Below are positions 1 through 8,487 of a DNA stretch of 58,767 nucleotides, in pieces. Source of the DNA: Novosphingobium sp. PC22D. Lineage in GTDB: Bacteria > Pseudomonadota > Alphaproteobacteria > Sphingomonadales > Sphingomonadaceae. Positions within the stretch are counted from its first letter, which is position 1, and the number at the start of each line of letters is the position of its first letter. A program made the position numbers and the translations under genes. The notes beneath the pieces are model-generated. The model saw only the letters and a program-made list of their open reading frames with translations. It was not told the DNA's origin and did not search any database. The DNA is taken from the NCBI RefSeq assembly GCF_002556635.1, contig NZ_MWMO01000021.1:1-58767 (forward strand). The letters are read 5' to 3'.

Positions 1-251
1 CCACAACAGCTCGCCACAGCCCGCCGCGAATGGCCCTGCGCCGTCCCAGAGCCAAAATCGCATTGTTCACGGACGACCAGATCGTCGTAACTCCACGAGA
101 GCCGCGCTTCCCCCTTGCGCATCACCACCGCTTCGGCGGCACCGTAACGCGCGGCGACGTCGCGCAGATAGCCCCCGATGGTATGGGCGCCCTGCCCCGG
201 CTCCTCGGCGAGCGGGCTTCCCACGACGAGCGACAATTGTGATCGATCCAC
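1..251 (-). CDS. Acyl-CoA synthetase (AMP-forming), N-terminal fragment, runs off the left edge
   Basis: A GTG start at 251 is preceded by a good ribosome binding site (GGGAGG, about 5 nt upstream). The frame is open to the window edge (83 codons). Residues about 22-60 (TIGGYLRDVAARYG, then LSWSYDDL) read like the N-terminus of class I adenylate-forming acyl-CoA ligases. After that DDL, near base 80, the frame stops looking like the family and codon use loses its GC-rich third positions; the other two frames do not clearly continue it either. The fragment may therefore be frameshifted, interrupted or rearranged near base 70-80. The family assignment is a similarity judgement on about 60 residues only. 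It points away from the FAD dehydrogenase gene side and could belong to the same catabolic region. Confidence 0.5.
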   Translation of the reverse strand, partial: MDRSQLSLVVGSPLAEEPGQGAHTIGGYLRDVAARYGAAEAVVMRKGEARLSWSYDDLVVREQCDFGSGTAQGHSRRAVASCC

Positions 252-441
252 GTTCCCTCCCTTCCGCCGCGAGCGGCGCGCATGGTCCGGCGCGAAGTGT
301 TCGAACTATCACGCGCTTCCGGGCCGGTGAACGCGCGGAAGGCCGCACGGGCGCTTCAGTCAGGGCAATGCGCCGCTGGAGGCAACGCGAGGCGCGGACG
401 ATTCAGCCCGCTCCGCGCGATCACTCAGACCGGGCGCGGAC

Positions 442-2124
442 TCAAACCTGGTTGCCGAGCCCGGCGGCATGCTTCGCCGCGATCCAGCCGAAGGTCATCG
501 ACGGGCCCACGCTCGCTCCCGCGCCAGGGTAGACGCGGCCCATTGGCGAGGCGGTGGTGATGCCGCAGGCGTAGAGGCCCTCGATCGGCGCGCCGCCGGG
601 GCCGAGAACCCGCGAATCGACGTCGCAGACGACGCCGCCGAAGGTACCGACGTCGCCCGGATAGATCGCGATCGCATAATAAGGCGCCTTGTCGATCGGA
701 CCGAGCGAGTGCCCGGTTCCCTGCGGGAAGGGATCACCGAGGAAATCGTCGTAAGCGCGTTCGCCGCGATGGAAGTCCTCGTCGATGCCCTTGGCGCAAA
801 AGCCGTTCCAGCGATCGACGGTCGCGCGTAGTGCCGCGGGCGGAACGTCGATCTGCGCAGCGAGCCCCTCGATCGAATCGCCGGTCTTGACCCAGCCCGC
901 CTCGATCCATTTCGAAAGGTTGCGCTTCACACCCATCTTTCCGGCCAGCGGGTATTTGTCCATGTACTGCTGGTCCATGATCGCCCAGCTCGGAACCGAG
1001 GGAACCTCGCGGTCGTGCTTGAGCATCGTCTCGCAGAACAGCTCGTACGAGCCGCCCTCGTTCATGTAGCGCTGCCCGCTCTGGTCGACCTGGATCGCGT
1101 GCGGCTTGGCGGTGGTGCTCTGCGTGCCCGGCTTGACGTAGTCGGTGTCCCAGCCCGGCGCCATGGTCATCTGGAAGCCGACCATCTCGTCCATCTGCGC
1201 CAGAGTGCCGCCGACCCTTTCGAGTTCGCGGTGCATGTCGCCGTTGTTCGATTCGATCCCGTTCGACCACTCGACCCGCGTGCCCGGCAGGTGCTGGTCG
1301 CGCATCGCTTGATTCTGCGAGAAGCCGCCCGCGTTGACCAGCACGCCGAGCCGCGCGCCGATGCGGCGCGGTTTGCCGTCGGCGACGGTGATAACGCCAA
1401 GCGCCTTGCCGTTCTCCACCAGGATCTCGGAAACCGGGGAATCGACGCGGATCTCGGCGGCCTTGCGATCGAGCACGGCCTTGAGCATGCGCCCTTGCAG
1501 CGCGGCCCCGGCGGTGACCCATTTCTTGCCCGTCAGCTTGCCGACCACGGTCTTGAACGCGACCTTGGCGAACATCTTCTTGATGTCCCAGCTATGCTTC
1601 ATGAAGGGGATCTTCATGCCGTCATCGAGGCGGATCGGCAGTTCGAAGAAGCCCTGCCGCAGCTTGTCGGCCCACGGTCCCAGCTCGGCCTTGTCGAAAG
1701 GCAGGGCCGTAACGGTGCGGCTGGTCTTCACGCCGCCGGGAAGCTCGTCGTAATAGTCGGGCCAGAAGCGCGAGCCGCGCTCCATCTCGACGCCCTGGCT
1801 GACGATGAAATCGAGCATGCGCGGCGCCTGTTCGGCGTAGGTCCTGCGCCGCTGCGGGCTCGTGCCTGGCGAATCCGGACCATCGGGGACCACCGCGTCA
1901 AGGTATTCGACCGCCTTTTCCAGGCTGTCCTCGCCCGGGTCCATGTAGCGGTTGTTCGGAATCCACATGACCCCGCCGGACTTGCACGTCGTGCCGCCGA
2001 CCCAGGAGGACTTCTCGAGGATGAGGCAGGTCTTGCCCGCCTGCTTCATCAGCAGCGCCGAGGCCATCGAGCCCGCTCCGCTACCGACGACGATCCAGTC
2101 GAACGTCTCGTCGAACTCTGCCAT
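442..2124 (-). CDS. FAD-binding dehydrogenase of the 3-ketosteroid-delta1-dehydrogenase / fumarate reductase flavoprotein type
   Basis: 560 aa flavoprotein. The N-terminal Rossmann motif GSGAGS (residues about 14-19) and the ELEKSS-type acidic end of strand 2 (ILEKSS) bind FAD. GGTTCKSGGVMWIPNN (about 43-58) resembles the isoalloxazine-proximal loop of KstD-like enzymes. The C-terminus has the second FAD motif (EGLYACGITTASPMG, then YPGAGASVGPSMTFG). The length fits the family. These enzymes desaturate or reduce ring ketones or enoates; the true substrate cannot be told. I prefer the ATG at 2124 over that at 2133 because GGGAGG lies 9 nt before the former and abuts the latter. It lies downstream of an AraC regulator on the same strand, with 146 nt between, and near a crotonase-like gene, which suggests a catabolic role for a steroid- or terpenoid-like ring. 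Confidence 0.85.
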   Translation of the reverse strand: MAEFDETFDWIVVGSGAGSMASALLMKQAGKTCLILEKSSWVGGTTCKSGGVMWIPNNRYMDPGEDSLEKAVEYLDAVVPDGPDSPGTSPQRRRTYAEQAPRMLDFIVSQGVEMERGSRFWPDYYDELPGGVKTSRTVTALPFDKAELGPWADKLRQGFFELPIRLDDGMKIPFMKHSWDIKKMFAKVAFKTVVGKLTGKKWVTAGAALQGRMLKAVLDRKAAEIRVDSPVSEILVENGKALGVITVADGKPRRIGARLGVLVNAGGFSQNQAMRDQHLPGTRVEWSNGIESNNGDMHRELERVGGTLAQMDEMVGFQMTMAPGWDTDYVKPGTQSTTAKPHAIQVDQSGQRYMNEGGSYELFCETMLKHDREVPSVPSWAIMDQQYMDKYPLAGKMGVKRNLSKWIEAGWVKTGDSIEGLAAQIDVPPAALRATVDRWNGFCAKGIDEDFHRGERAYDDFLGDPFPQGTGHSLGPIDKAPYYAIAIYPGDVGTFGGVVCDVDSRVLGPGGAPIEGLYACGITTASPMGRVYPGAGASVGPSMTFGWIAAKHAAGLGNQV

Positions 2125-2270
2125 GCCTCTCATCCTCCCGCGCCGGCGCAGTTCGTGCTGCGCACCTGTTCAGCATGGATAGACCCCAAGCGGCGCGGCT
2201 TGGCAAGCCGCATCGCTTCGCCCATCGCGACGGCGAACAAGCGCGCCCGTTCGCCGCGAACCGGGCAAGG

Positions 2271-3302
2271 TCATTGCAACAGCTTGCTGCCTTCGCTGAG
2301 TGTCGTGAAGGTGCCGGTGTCGCTCTCGCGATCTTCCAGATCGACGCAGTCTCCGCGATATTCACGCGGATTGACCCCGAACACGCGCTTGAACATGCGG
2401 CTGAAATGCGCGGGGCTCTTGAAACCGACGCTATAGGCAATCTCGCTGATCGATATGTCGCGCGGGTCGGACGTCGCCAGCCAAGACTTCGCCATCTCCA
2501 GCCGCTGCTCCCAGACCAGTTCCGAGAACGAGGTGCCCTTGAGCCGCAGCAGGAAGGAGAGATAGCGCGGGCTGATGCCGCAGCCCTTGGCGACCATCGC
2601 GGTCGAGAGCTGGGGATCGGACAAGTGCACCTCGATGAAGCGCAGCACGTCGCGCAGGCGGCGATCGGCGATCGTCTGGCGTGCGGGCGGCGCCTCTGCG
2701 CTCGCCTGGACGGCATTGCCGATCAGCCCGAGCGCCGATTCCACCAGGAGCCGCGCCGAGGCGTCGACCAGCTTGCCGTCGTCCTCGAACACCTCGGAGA
2801 GAATGTTCTGCGCGATCGCGAATTCGCGCCGCTCCAGCGGCATCACCAGCCCGGTGCTGATGTCCTGGCGCAGATGCTCGCGCAGGATGTGGGTGGGCAC
2901 CGTGACGTGCAGCACCTCGTGCACCCCGGAGCCATCGGTGCGGCACTCGATGAAGAAGGGTGTCATAGAGCGCGTGATCACCAGATCGCCGGGCTGCGCG
3001 ACCTTGTTGCCGCATTGGTTCGAGAGCACGAGTTCGCCGTGCCTGACGAACCAGATGATCGCGATGTCGGTCGCGTCCTCGCGGATATGCTGGCGCGACC
3101 GGCGAAAATAGAGATTCGACGCGGAGCGCTGGCGGATGATCGATATCGGGCCGACCGCGCGGCGCTCGGACACGACATCGATTTTGGACGCATCCTCGAT
3201 CCAGAAGTCGCCGCGGTAATATTCCTGCTCGTGATCCCCGCGAAACACGCTCTGACATTCGCGATAGTTGCGCGAATCGAGTGAAAACAAGGTCTCAGCC
3301 AT
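2271..3302 (-). CDS. AraC family transcriptional regulator
   Basis: 343 aa. The N-terminal two thirds resembles the AraC-binding-like sensor domain (cupin-type, with SERRAVGPISIIRQR and the DIAIIWFVRHGELVLS strand pattern). The C-terminal 100 residues form the double helix-turn-helix: TAMVAKGCGISPRYLSFLL is the first HTH, and ISEIAYSVGFKSPAHFSRMFK the second with the classic GF-x-S-xx-FSR-x-FK signature, ending in NPREYR. A GGGAGAGAGGA ribosome site precedes the ATG. It is followed by the FAD dehydrogenase gene on the same strand, with a crotonase-like gene upstream, so it probably activates one or both in response to an aromatic or cyclic substrate. The ligand is unknown. Confidence 0.9.
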   Translation of the reverse strand: MAETLFSLDSRNYRECQSVFRGDHEQEYYRGDFWIEDASKIDVVSERRAVGPISIIRQRSASNLYFRRSRQHIREDATDIAIIWFVRHGELVLSNQCGNKVAQPGDLVITRSMTPFFIECRTDGSGVHEVLHVTVPTHILREHLRQDISTGLVMPLERREFAIAQNILSEVFEDDGKLVDASARLLVESALGLIGNAVQASAEAPPARQTIADRRLRDVLRFIEVHLSDPQLSTAMVAKGCGISPRYLSFLLRLKGTSFSELVWEQRLEMAKSWLATSDPRDISISEIAYSVGFKSPAHFSRMFKRVFGVNPREYRGDCVDLEDRESDTGTFTTLSEGSKLLQ

Positions 3303-3479
3303 TTCCTCTCTCCCGAAGTCGGGCGGCGCCTTGTTCTGCGTTGCGCGCCGTCCCGAAACGTTTCTTTCCGAACATGCCGGAGTTGAATGACTCCGCAGCT
3401 AATGCCACGAACTTGCCCCATTGTGCAAGGCGCGCAAGCTCATCTGCAACACGTGCAGTCGAAATTGCGCGCCCTTTCA

Positions 3480-4454
3480 TCAATAGTTGCCCCGGCCGCG
3501 CTTCGAGAGCCGCCAGTCGGCGGGATAGTTCTCGTCGTGCCCCTTAACGACTTTGCCGATCCCCTGCTTGAACGTGTCGTCCTTGCCCAGATTGACGTCC
3601 GCCGCGCCGTCGTCGGTCATCGCGGGCAGCATGCCCTCGACGAAGCCGGTGAGCAGGCTGCCCATGTATTCGCCGCGGTACTGCTTGTAGAGTTCCATGA
3701 AGGTCTTCTGGACCACGACGGTGTCGTTGGGCCGCGTGATCGAACAGGCGTGCGCGTACTTCGCGGTTTCCTCTTCGAGTTTCTCGCGCGGCACGACCGA
3801 GTTGACGAAGTTGCAGACCTTCATGTCCTCGGCGGTGAAGGGGCGGCCGGTGAACAGCATCTCCATGAACTTGCGCGGCCCCATCATGTCGGCCCACTGC
3901 CACAGGCGCGGCCCCCAACCGGCGTAACGGAACGAGGGATGGCCGAACAGCGCGTCGTCGGAAGCGACGACAAGATCGGCGTCGGCGCACTGATAGAAGT
4001 GCCAGCCGTAGCAATAGCCCTTGCACTCGATGATCGAGATCTTCTTGAATTCCTGCAGCGGCCGGTTTCCCGAGCGCGCCTTCGCGTAGTAGTCGGTAAG
4101 GCCGTGAAGGTAACGGAACGAACCGGGCGGCGGGTACTTCACGTCCTTGTCCTCGATCTCGAGGTCGACCAGGAAGCTGTCTCCCGGTTGCGGATTGAGG
4201 TAGAGATCGCCGTGCTCGTCGAGATCGCCGCCGCTGCCTAGGTTGTCGCCATTGCCGCGGATTACGAGGACCTTGACCTCGTCGTCGATGTTCGCCCTGA
4301 AAACCAGCTCGGCAAAGCGCGCGCGCATGCCGATCGTCGCCGTGTTGTGCTTGTCCAGCCGGTCGAAGGTGATCGTCGCGATCTTGGTCGCGGGGTCCTT
4401 CTCATAGAGCACATGCGCCTCGGCGGCCTTCTTGTGCTCGGCAATCGTGTCCAT
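3480..4454 (-). CDS. Enoyl-CoA hydratase/isomerase (crotonase-fold) family protein with atypical active site
   Basis: 324 aa starting at ATG 4454, which has GGGAGAGGG just upstream; the longer open frame to 4598 is non-coding leader. The N-terminal crotonase pattern is present (ITFDRLDKHNT, then the oxyanion-hole loop GSGGDLDEHGDL), as is the second loop (ECKGYCYGWHFYQCADADLVVAS, FGHPSFRYAGWG). In ordinary hydratases the second loop carries Glu in G-G-C-E-L and Glu in F-G-x-P-E; here my alignment puts Tyr and Ser at these places, so classic hydration is doubtful. The protein is also longer than the usual 260 aa, with an insert of about 40 residues around DKDVKYPPPGSFRYLHGL. It is divergent from an AraC regulator starting at 4626. 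Function beyond acyl-CoA chemistry is not assigned. Confidence 0.8.
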   Translation of the reverse strand: MDTIAEHKKAAEAHVLYEKDPATKIATITFDRLDKHNTATIGMRARFAELVFRANIDDEVKVLVIRGNGDNLGSGGDLDEHGDLYLNPQPGDSFLVDLEIEDKDVKYPPPGSFRYLHGLTDYYAKARSGNRPLQEFKKISIIECKGYCYGWHFYQCADADLVVASDDALFGHPSFRYAGWGPRLWQWADMMGPRKFMEMLFTGRPFTAEDMKVCNFVNSVVPREKLEEETAKYAHACSITRPNDTVVVQKTFMELYKQYRGEYMGSLLTGFVEGMLPAMTDDGAADVNLGKDDTFKQGIGKVVKGHDENYPADWRLSKRGRGNY

Positions 4455-4625
4455 TTCCCTCTCCCGATTGGCCGACCTCGCGGGATCGGCGCGTTCGTAT
4501 TCGCCCGGGTGCTGCCACAGGCAAGCAGGGGGGTATTGGCAATGAATGCAGACATCTCGATAATGCGTGCCAACCGGCAGCACGTACTGACCCATCACGA
4601 AGGCCGGGTAACGGGAGCCGATGCG

Positions 4626-5675
4626 ATGACTGAACGCAGCTTCTTCAGCCTCGACGGACCGCTCGACGTCGCGCCGGGCGGCGGACAGGTTCGCGCGGCC
4701 AACTTCGCAGGCCTTGCCAATGTCGCGCGTTCACTGGGCCGCGATGCGCGCGGCATTGTCGAACGCCATGGCATGGAGGCGCGCGTGCTCACCGATCCCG
4801 AAAGCCTGATCGCGCCGCAGCAGGTCGCGGATACCTTCGAATATTGCAGCACCGTGTTCGACGATGCGCTGTTCGGCCTGCACATCGCGACGCTGCAAGA
4901 CCCCGAGGTGTTCGGCTGCGTCACCGCGCTGTGCCGCGCCGCGCCGACAGTGCGCGCGGGAATCCGTTGCCTGATCGATTTCCTGCCGGTGGTCCACGCG
5001 CCCGATTGCGAGGTCGTGCTGATGGAGGGCCGCGAGACGGCCGAACTCGCCTGGCTGGTCAATACCGACATCGGCGCCAACGACCAGGCGAATTACCAGG
5101 CGGCCATGCTCAACGTGAAGCTGCTCAAGGCGATGGGCGGACCCGCCTTCCGGCCGAGCTGGATCAGCCTTTCGGCCGAGCCGCGCGGCTGCGATCTGCC
5201 CGAACTCGAGCGCGAACTGGGCTGCAAGGTGCTCAGCCGCCGCAACCGCAATTCGGTCGGATTTCCGGTGCAGCAACTCGAACAGCCGGTGCCGAGCGCC
5301 AACCGCCTGCTTTACAAGCTGCTCGGCTCCTATCTGCAGCGCGTGAAGACCGAGCACAGCCAGTCGATCGTCGATCGGGTGGACAGCTACATCCGCGGCT
5401 CGCTCGCCTCGGGCAAGTGCACGATCGAGCGCTGTGCCGAAAAGATGGGCACTTCGGTGCGCACGCTGCAATCGCGACTTGCGGCCGAAGGCACGCGCTT
5501 TTCCGAGCTGGTCGAGCAACAGCGCGAAAAGCTGGCGCGCGCGCACCTCGCCGAAAACCGGTTGTCGCTCGACGAGATCGCCGATCGGCTCGGTTACGGT
5601 GAACAGACCAGCTTCGGCCGCGCCTTCAAGCGCTGGACCGGCATGACCCCGCAGCAGTTCCGCACGGGGCACTAA
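4626..5675 (+). CDS. AraC family transcriptional regulator (OruR/ArgR-type layout)
   Basis: 349 aa if started at ATG 4626, preceded by GGGAG at 8 nt; an in-frame ATG at 4542 with AGGGGGG upstream is an alternative, but the 28 extra codons look non-coding. The N-terminal domain has the Arabinose_bd shape of OruR-like regulators (VRAANFAGLANVARSLG, then HGMEARVLTDPESLIAPQQV). The C-terminus has the AraC HTH pair: IERCAEKMGTSVRTLQSRLAAEG and LDEIADRLGYGEQTSFGRAFKRWTG, ending TPQQFR. It is divergent from the crotonase-fold gene, so it likely controls that gene from the shared region 4455-4625. The regulator differs in sensor-domain type from the other AraC protein at 2271-3302, so the two should sense different ligands. 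Confidence 0.9.
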   Translation: MTERSFFSLDGPLDVAPGGGQVRAANFAGLANVARSLGRDARGIVERHGMEARVLTDPESLIAPQQVADTFEYCSTVFDDALFGLHIATLQDPEVFGCVTALCRAAPTVRAGIRCLIDFLPVVHAPDCEVVLMEGRETAELAWLVNTDIGANDQANYQAAMLNVKLLKAMGGPAFRPSWISLSAEPRGCDLPELERELGCKVLSRRNRNSVGFPVQQLEQPVPSANRLLYKLLGSYLQRVKTEHSQSIVDRVDSYIRGSLASGKCTIERCAEKMGTSVRTLQSRLAAEGTRFSELVEQQREKLARAHLAENRLSLDEIADRLGYGEQTSFGRAFKRWTGMTPQQFRTGH

Positions 5676-5687
5676 CGCCACTCTTTC

Positions 5688-5706
5688 GGAAAAGCGCCGC
5701 TTTTCC
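5688..5706. terminator. Perfect stem-loop after the AraC gene
   Basis: GGAAAAGC - GCC - GCTTTTCC forms a perfect 8-bp stem with a 3-nt loop, 12 nt after the stop of the AraC regulator. There is no long T run after it, so it may be a weak terminator or an RNA-end-protecting hairpin. Confidence 0.5.
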
Positions 5707-5835
5707 AAACCTTGCGCAGTACTCCACAAGCGCGTGAAAAGCCGGCTTGGTGCGGATCGGGGGCGGGCATAACCTCGCTTGCATGCCGCGCGACAGAGTC
5801 GCGCGGCCCGTTCCCGTGATCAGGAGAATGCCGGC

Positions 5836-6744
5836 ATGACCTCGCTTCCGCGCCCCCGACCGCTCGCGCTGACCTGCGCCTTCGCGGCGCTGCTGCTGGG
5901 CATGGCTTACATGGCGCTGGCGGGCGCGCCCTTGCGGTACTTCGCCGTCAACGGCGGCGCTTTCGCAATCGGACTCCTGCTCCTTCCGGCGATCGACCGG
6001 GCCGGCGTGAATGACGATGTCCCGAGCGGGGCCTTGCCGCTGGTCTTGGCGGTTGGTCTCCTGGCGAGCGCGCTCTTCGCGCAGCCGGTCGGCGGCGCCT
6101 CGCGCTGGCTTCTGATCGGCCCGCTGGCAGTTCAACCGAGTCTCGTGGTGCTGCCCGCCATGCTCGTCGCGCATGCGAAACGGCCGGGCCGCCTGGGCGA
6201 TGGCGCGATGATCCTGGCCGCGCTGGCTGTTGCGCTCCAACCCGACCGAGCGATGGCCGCCGCGCTCGTCGCGGGCCTTGCCGTGCTGCGCCTGTCGAAC
6301 GGCGCCGCGCGCAGACGCCTCCCCTTCGCCGCAAGCCTGGCGGCCTTCGCGGTGACGATGCTGCGCCCCGATACCCAGCCCGCGATGCCGTGGGTCGACC
6401 AGATCCTCTACACCGCTTTCGACGTCGGCCTGCCCGCGGGGCTGGCGGTTCTGGGCGGCTCGGCGCTGCTGCTCGCGCCGGCCCTGCCCGCGCTGCTCAC
6501 CGATCATCCCGGTCACACGCCGCTGCGCGTGTTCGGCGCCGTGTGGCTGGCGCTGATTGCAGCCGCCGCGCTGGGCAACTACCCGACGCCGATGGTGGGC
6601 TACAGCGGCAGCGCAGTGCTCGGCTATGTTCTGGCGCTCGCGGTGCTTCCCCGTCAGCGGGCCGGGACGCGCGACCGGGCGCGCCCGCCCGGCACTCCCT
6701 CGCGCCACGACGAGGGACTGGCCTGCGTGCCGCTAGCCGCCTGA
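5836..6744 (+). CDS. Polytopic membrane protein resembling a diverged SEDS (FtsW/RodA) protein
   Basis: 302 aa, very hydrophobic, with about nine predicted membrane segments. CAGGAG lies 10 nt before ATG 5836. Three blocks match SEDS landmarks in order: GGASRWLLIGPLAVQPS (87-102; compare FtsW GASRW..IG....QPSE), LQPD (134-137; compare the LLQPD motif), and YPTPMVGYSGSAVLGYVLAL (249-268; compare the LP..SYGGSS motif). The SEDS Glu after QPS is Leu-Val here. The protein is about 70-90 residues shorter than true FtsW/RodA, and I see no clear counterpart of the extracellular loop carrying the catalytic Asp (the nearest stretch is PWVDQILYTAF, 185-195). It has no division or PBP partner next to it. 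It overlaps tail to tail with the quinone oxidoreductase by 12 nt. The SEDS relation is inference from motifs. Confidence 0.7.
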   Translation: MTSLPRPRPLALTCAFAALLLGMAYMALAGAPLRYFAVNGGAFAIGLLLLPAIDRAGVNDDVPSGALPLVLAVGLLASALFAQPVGGASRWLLIGPLAVQPSLVVLPAMLVAHAKRPGRLGDGAMILAALAVALQPDRAMAAALVAGLAVLRLSNGAARRRLPFAASLAAFAVTMLRPDTQPAMPWVDQILYTAFDVGLPAGLAVLGGSALLLAPALPALLTDHPGHTPLRVFGAVWLALIAAAALGNYPTPMVGYSGSAVLGYVLALAVLPRQRAGTRDRARPPGTPSRHDEGLACVPLAA

Positions 6745-7719
6745 CGCCATGCGGAGCACGACGCGGCCGGCGGTCCTTCCGCCGAAGGCCGCGTTCATGG
6801 CGGCAGCGAAATCCTCGATGTCGTGACGTTCGGCGATCGCGGGGGAGAATATCCCCTCGCCCGCCAGCGCCATGACCGTGCGGCGCAGTTGCTCGGCTTC
6901 GGCGGGACGCTTGAGGGCATGGTCGCGCATCTGCACGCCGACGAGGCTGGCGCTCTTGAGCAGCGGCAGGTTGGTCGGCAGCCGGGCGATCCCCGCGGGA
7001 AAGCCGATCACCAGATGACGCCCGTCGTAGCCGAGATTGCGGAAGGCAAGCTCGGTCGCATCGCCGCCGACGGGATCGAACACGATATCGACCGGCCGCC
7101 CGCCGTTCGCCGCCTTGACCTGATCGCGCCAGTCGTCCGCGCCGGTCCGGACCACCGCATCGGCGCCGCCCGCCAGCGCCACCGAGCGCTTCTCCTCGCT
7201 CGAAGCCGAGGCGATCACGGTCAGGCCCAGGTGCTTGCCCACCTGCACCGCCGCGTAGCCGGTGCCGCCCGCCGCGCCGAGCACGAGCAGCGTCTCGCCG
7301 GCCTGCGCGCGGGCGCGATAGGCCAGGGCATAGTAAGCGGTCATGTAGTTGACCGGGAAGACCGCGGCGGTCTCGAGATCCATCGCCTCGGGAATCTTGG
7401 AAAGGCCCGCTGCCTTGAACAGGTTCGCCTCGGCGAAGAGCCCGCCCAGGCCGCCACAGAACACGCGGTCGCCGACGACGAGCTCTGTGACACCCTCGCC
7501 CACGGCCTCCACCACGCCTGCGGCTTCGCTGCCGGGAATGAAGGGCAGCGGCGGGCGGAACTGGTATTGCCCCATCGCGGTGAGCACGTCGACATAGGAG
7601 ACTCCGGCGGCCCGGAGCGCCACGCGCACCTCGCCCTCGCCCGGCGCGCCGGGATCGAACTCGCGCAGCGCGTAGCTTTCGGGTGGCCCGAAGGCATCGG
7701 CGAGGACGGCACGGGGCAT
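6733..7719 (-). CDS. NADPH:quinone oxidoreductase family protein (zinc-free MDR superfamily)
   Basis: 328 aa from ATG 7719. The N-terminal GroES-like half has PGSEAAGVVEAVGEGVTELVVGDRVF (typical of QOR), with no structural-zinc cysteine cluster. The cofactor domain has LVLGAAGGTGYAAVQVGKHLG (AxGGxG-type NADPH loop) and PVDIVFDPVGGD. The C-terminus HDIEDFAAAMNAAFGGRTAGRVVLRM is standard. Such enzymes reduce quinones or the double bond of enones. It is the last gene of the marR-APH-acyl-CoA dehydrogenase-SDR operon, 11 nt after the SDR stop, so it likely acts on a pathway intermediate rather than on free quinones. Confidence 0.88.
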   Translation of the reverse strand: MPRAVLADAFGPPESYALREFDPGAPGEGEVRVALRAAGVSYVDVLTAMGQYQFRPPLPFIPGSEAAGVVEAVGEGVTELVVGDRVFCGGLGGLFAEANLFKAAGLSKIPEAMDLETAAVFPVNYMTAYYALAYRARAQAGETLLVLGAAGGTGYAAVQVGKHLGLTVIASASSEEKRSVALAGGADAVVRTGADDWRDQVKAANGGRPVDIVFDPVGGDATELAFRNLGYDGRHLVIGFPAGIARLPTNLPLLKSASLVGVQMRDHALKRPAEAEQLRRTVMALAGEGIFSPAIAERHDIEDFAAAMNAAFGGRTAGRVVLRMASGG

Positions 7720-7730
7720 TGCGGTTTCCT

Positions 7731-8486
7731 TCAGTGCTGGCCGCCGTCGCAGCGGACGAGCGAGCCGGTGACGTTGATGGAAGCGGGGCTGGCGAGGAAC
7801 AGCGCGGCGGTGACGATCTCGTCCGGATCGGCGGCATGGCCGCGCGGCGTCGGGATCGGTCCCTCGCCCTGGTCGGGCCAGGCCTTGACGATGTCGGTCC
7901 TGAACGCGCCCGGCGATAGCGTGTTGACGCGCACGTGCGGTGCGTATTCCCAGGCGAGGCTGCGGCTCATCGCGTTGAGCGCGGCCTTCGACGAGCCGTA
8001 GGGTACCGTCTGCGGCAACGGCATCAGCGAGCCCGATGACGACACGTTGATGATGCAGCCGCCCGGCCCGCCCGCCTCGGCGCGGTCGAACATCCGCTTG
8101 GCCGCCTGCGCGGCGAGCCGGAACGGGCCCTTGAAGTTGAGGTTCACGACCGAATCGAACAACTTTTCGGTCACCTCGTGGCTCGGCATGGCGGGGCTCA
8201 TCCCCGCGTTGTTCACAAGGATGTCCACAGCCCCGAAGTGGTCCCACGCTGTGTCGAGCAAGGCATCGCACTCGTCCCAGCGCCCGGCATGCATCGAGAC
8301 CGCGAGCGCTCGTCGGCCGAGGCCGCGCATTTCCTCGCAGACCGTCTCGCAAGCCTCGATCTTGCGGCTGGCGACCACGACATCGGCGCCGCGCTCCGCC
8401 AGCGCGCGCACCATGCGGTAGCCGAGCCCGCGCGAGCCGCCCGTAACGACGGCGATCTTGCCGGTGAAATCGAACAGCGGGTCCAT
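7731..8486 (-). CDS. SDR family NAD(P)-dependent oxidoreductase
   Basis: 251 aa from ATG 8486, one nucleotide after the stop of the acyl-CoA dehydrogenase gene, implying coupled translation. Classical SDR motifs are all present: TGGSRGLG (15-22), NNAG (92-95), INVSSSGS around the catalytic Ser (about 150), and Y163-G-S-S-K167. SPGAFRTDI follows. The C-terminus (NVTGSLVRCDGG) matches the usual tetramer-contact tail. Likely oxidises a secondary hydroxyl (for example a 3-hydroxyacyl-CoA or ring alcohol) in the same pathway; substrate not known. Confidence 0.9.
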   Translation of the reverse strand: MDPLFDFTGKIAVVTGGSRGLGYRMVRALAERGADVVVASRKIEACETVCEEMRGLGRRALAVSMHAGRWDECDALLDTAWDHFGAVDILVNNAGMSPAMPSHEVTEKLFDSVVNLNFKGPFRLAAQAAKRMFDRAEAGGPGGCIINVSSSGSLMPLPQTVPYGSSKAALNAMSRSLAWEYAPHVRVNTLSPGAFRTDIVKAWPDQGEGPIPTPRGHAADPDEIVTAALFLASPASINVTGSLVRCDGGQH

Positions 8487-8487
8487 T

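Noticed and set aside
1015..2436. 473-codon open frame antisense to the FAD dehydrogenase
   Set aside because: Arises from high GC codon bias of the true gene on the other strand; no recognisable domain.
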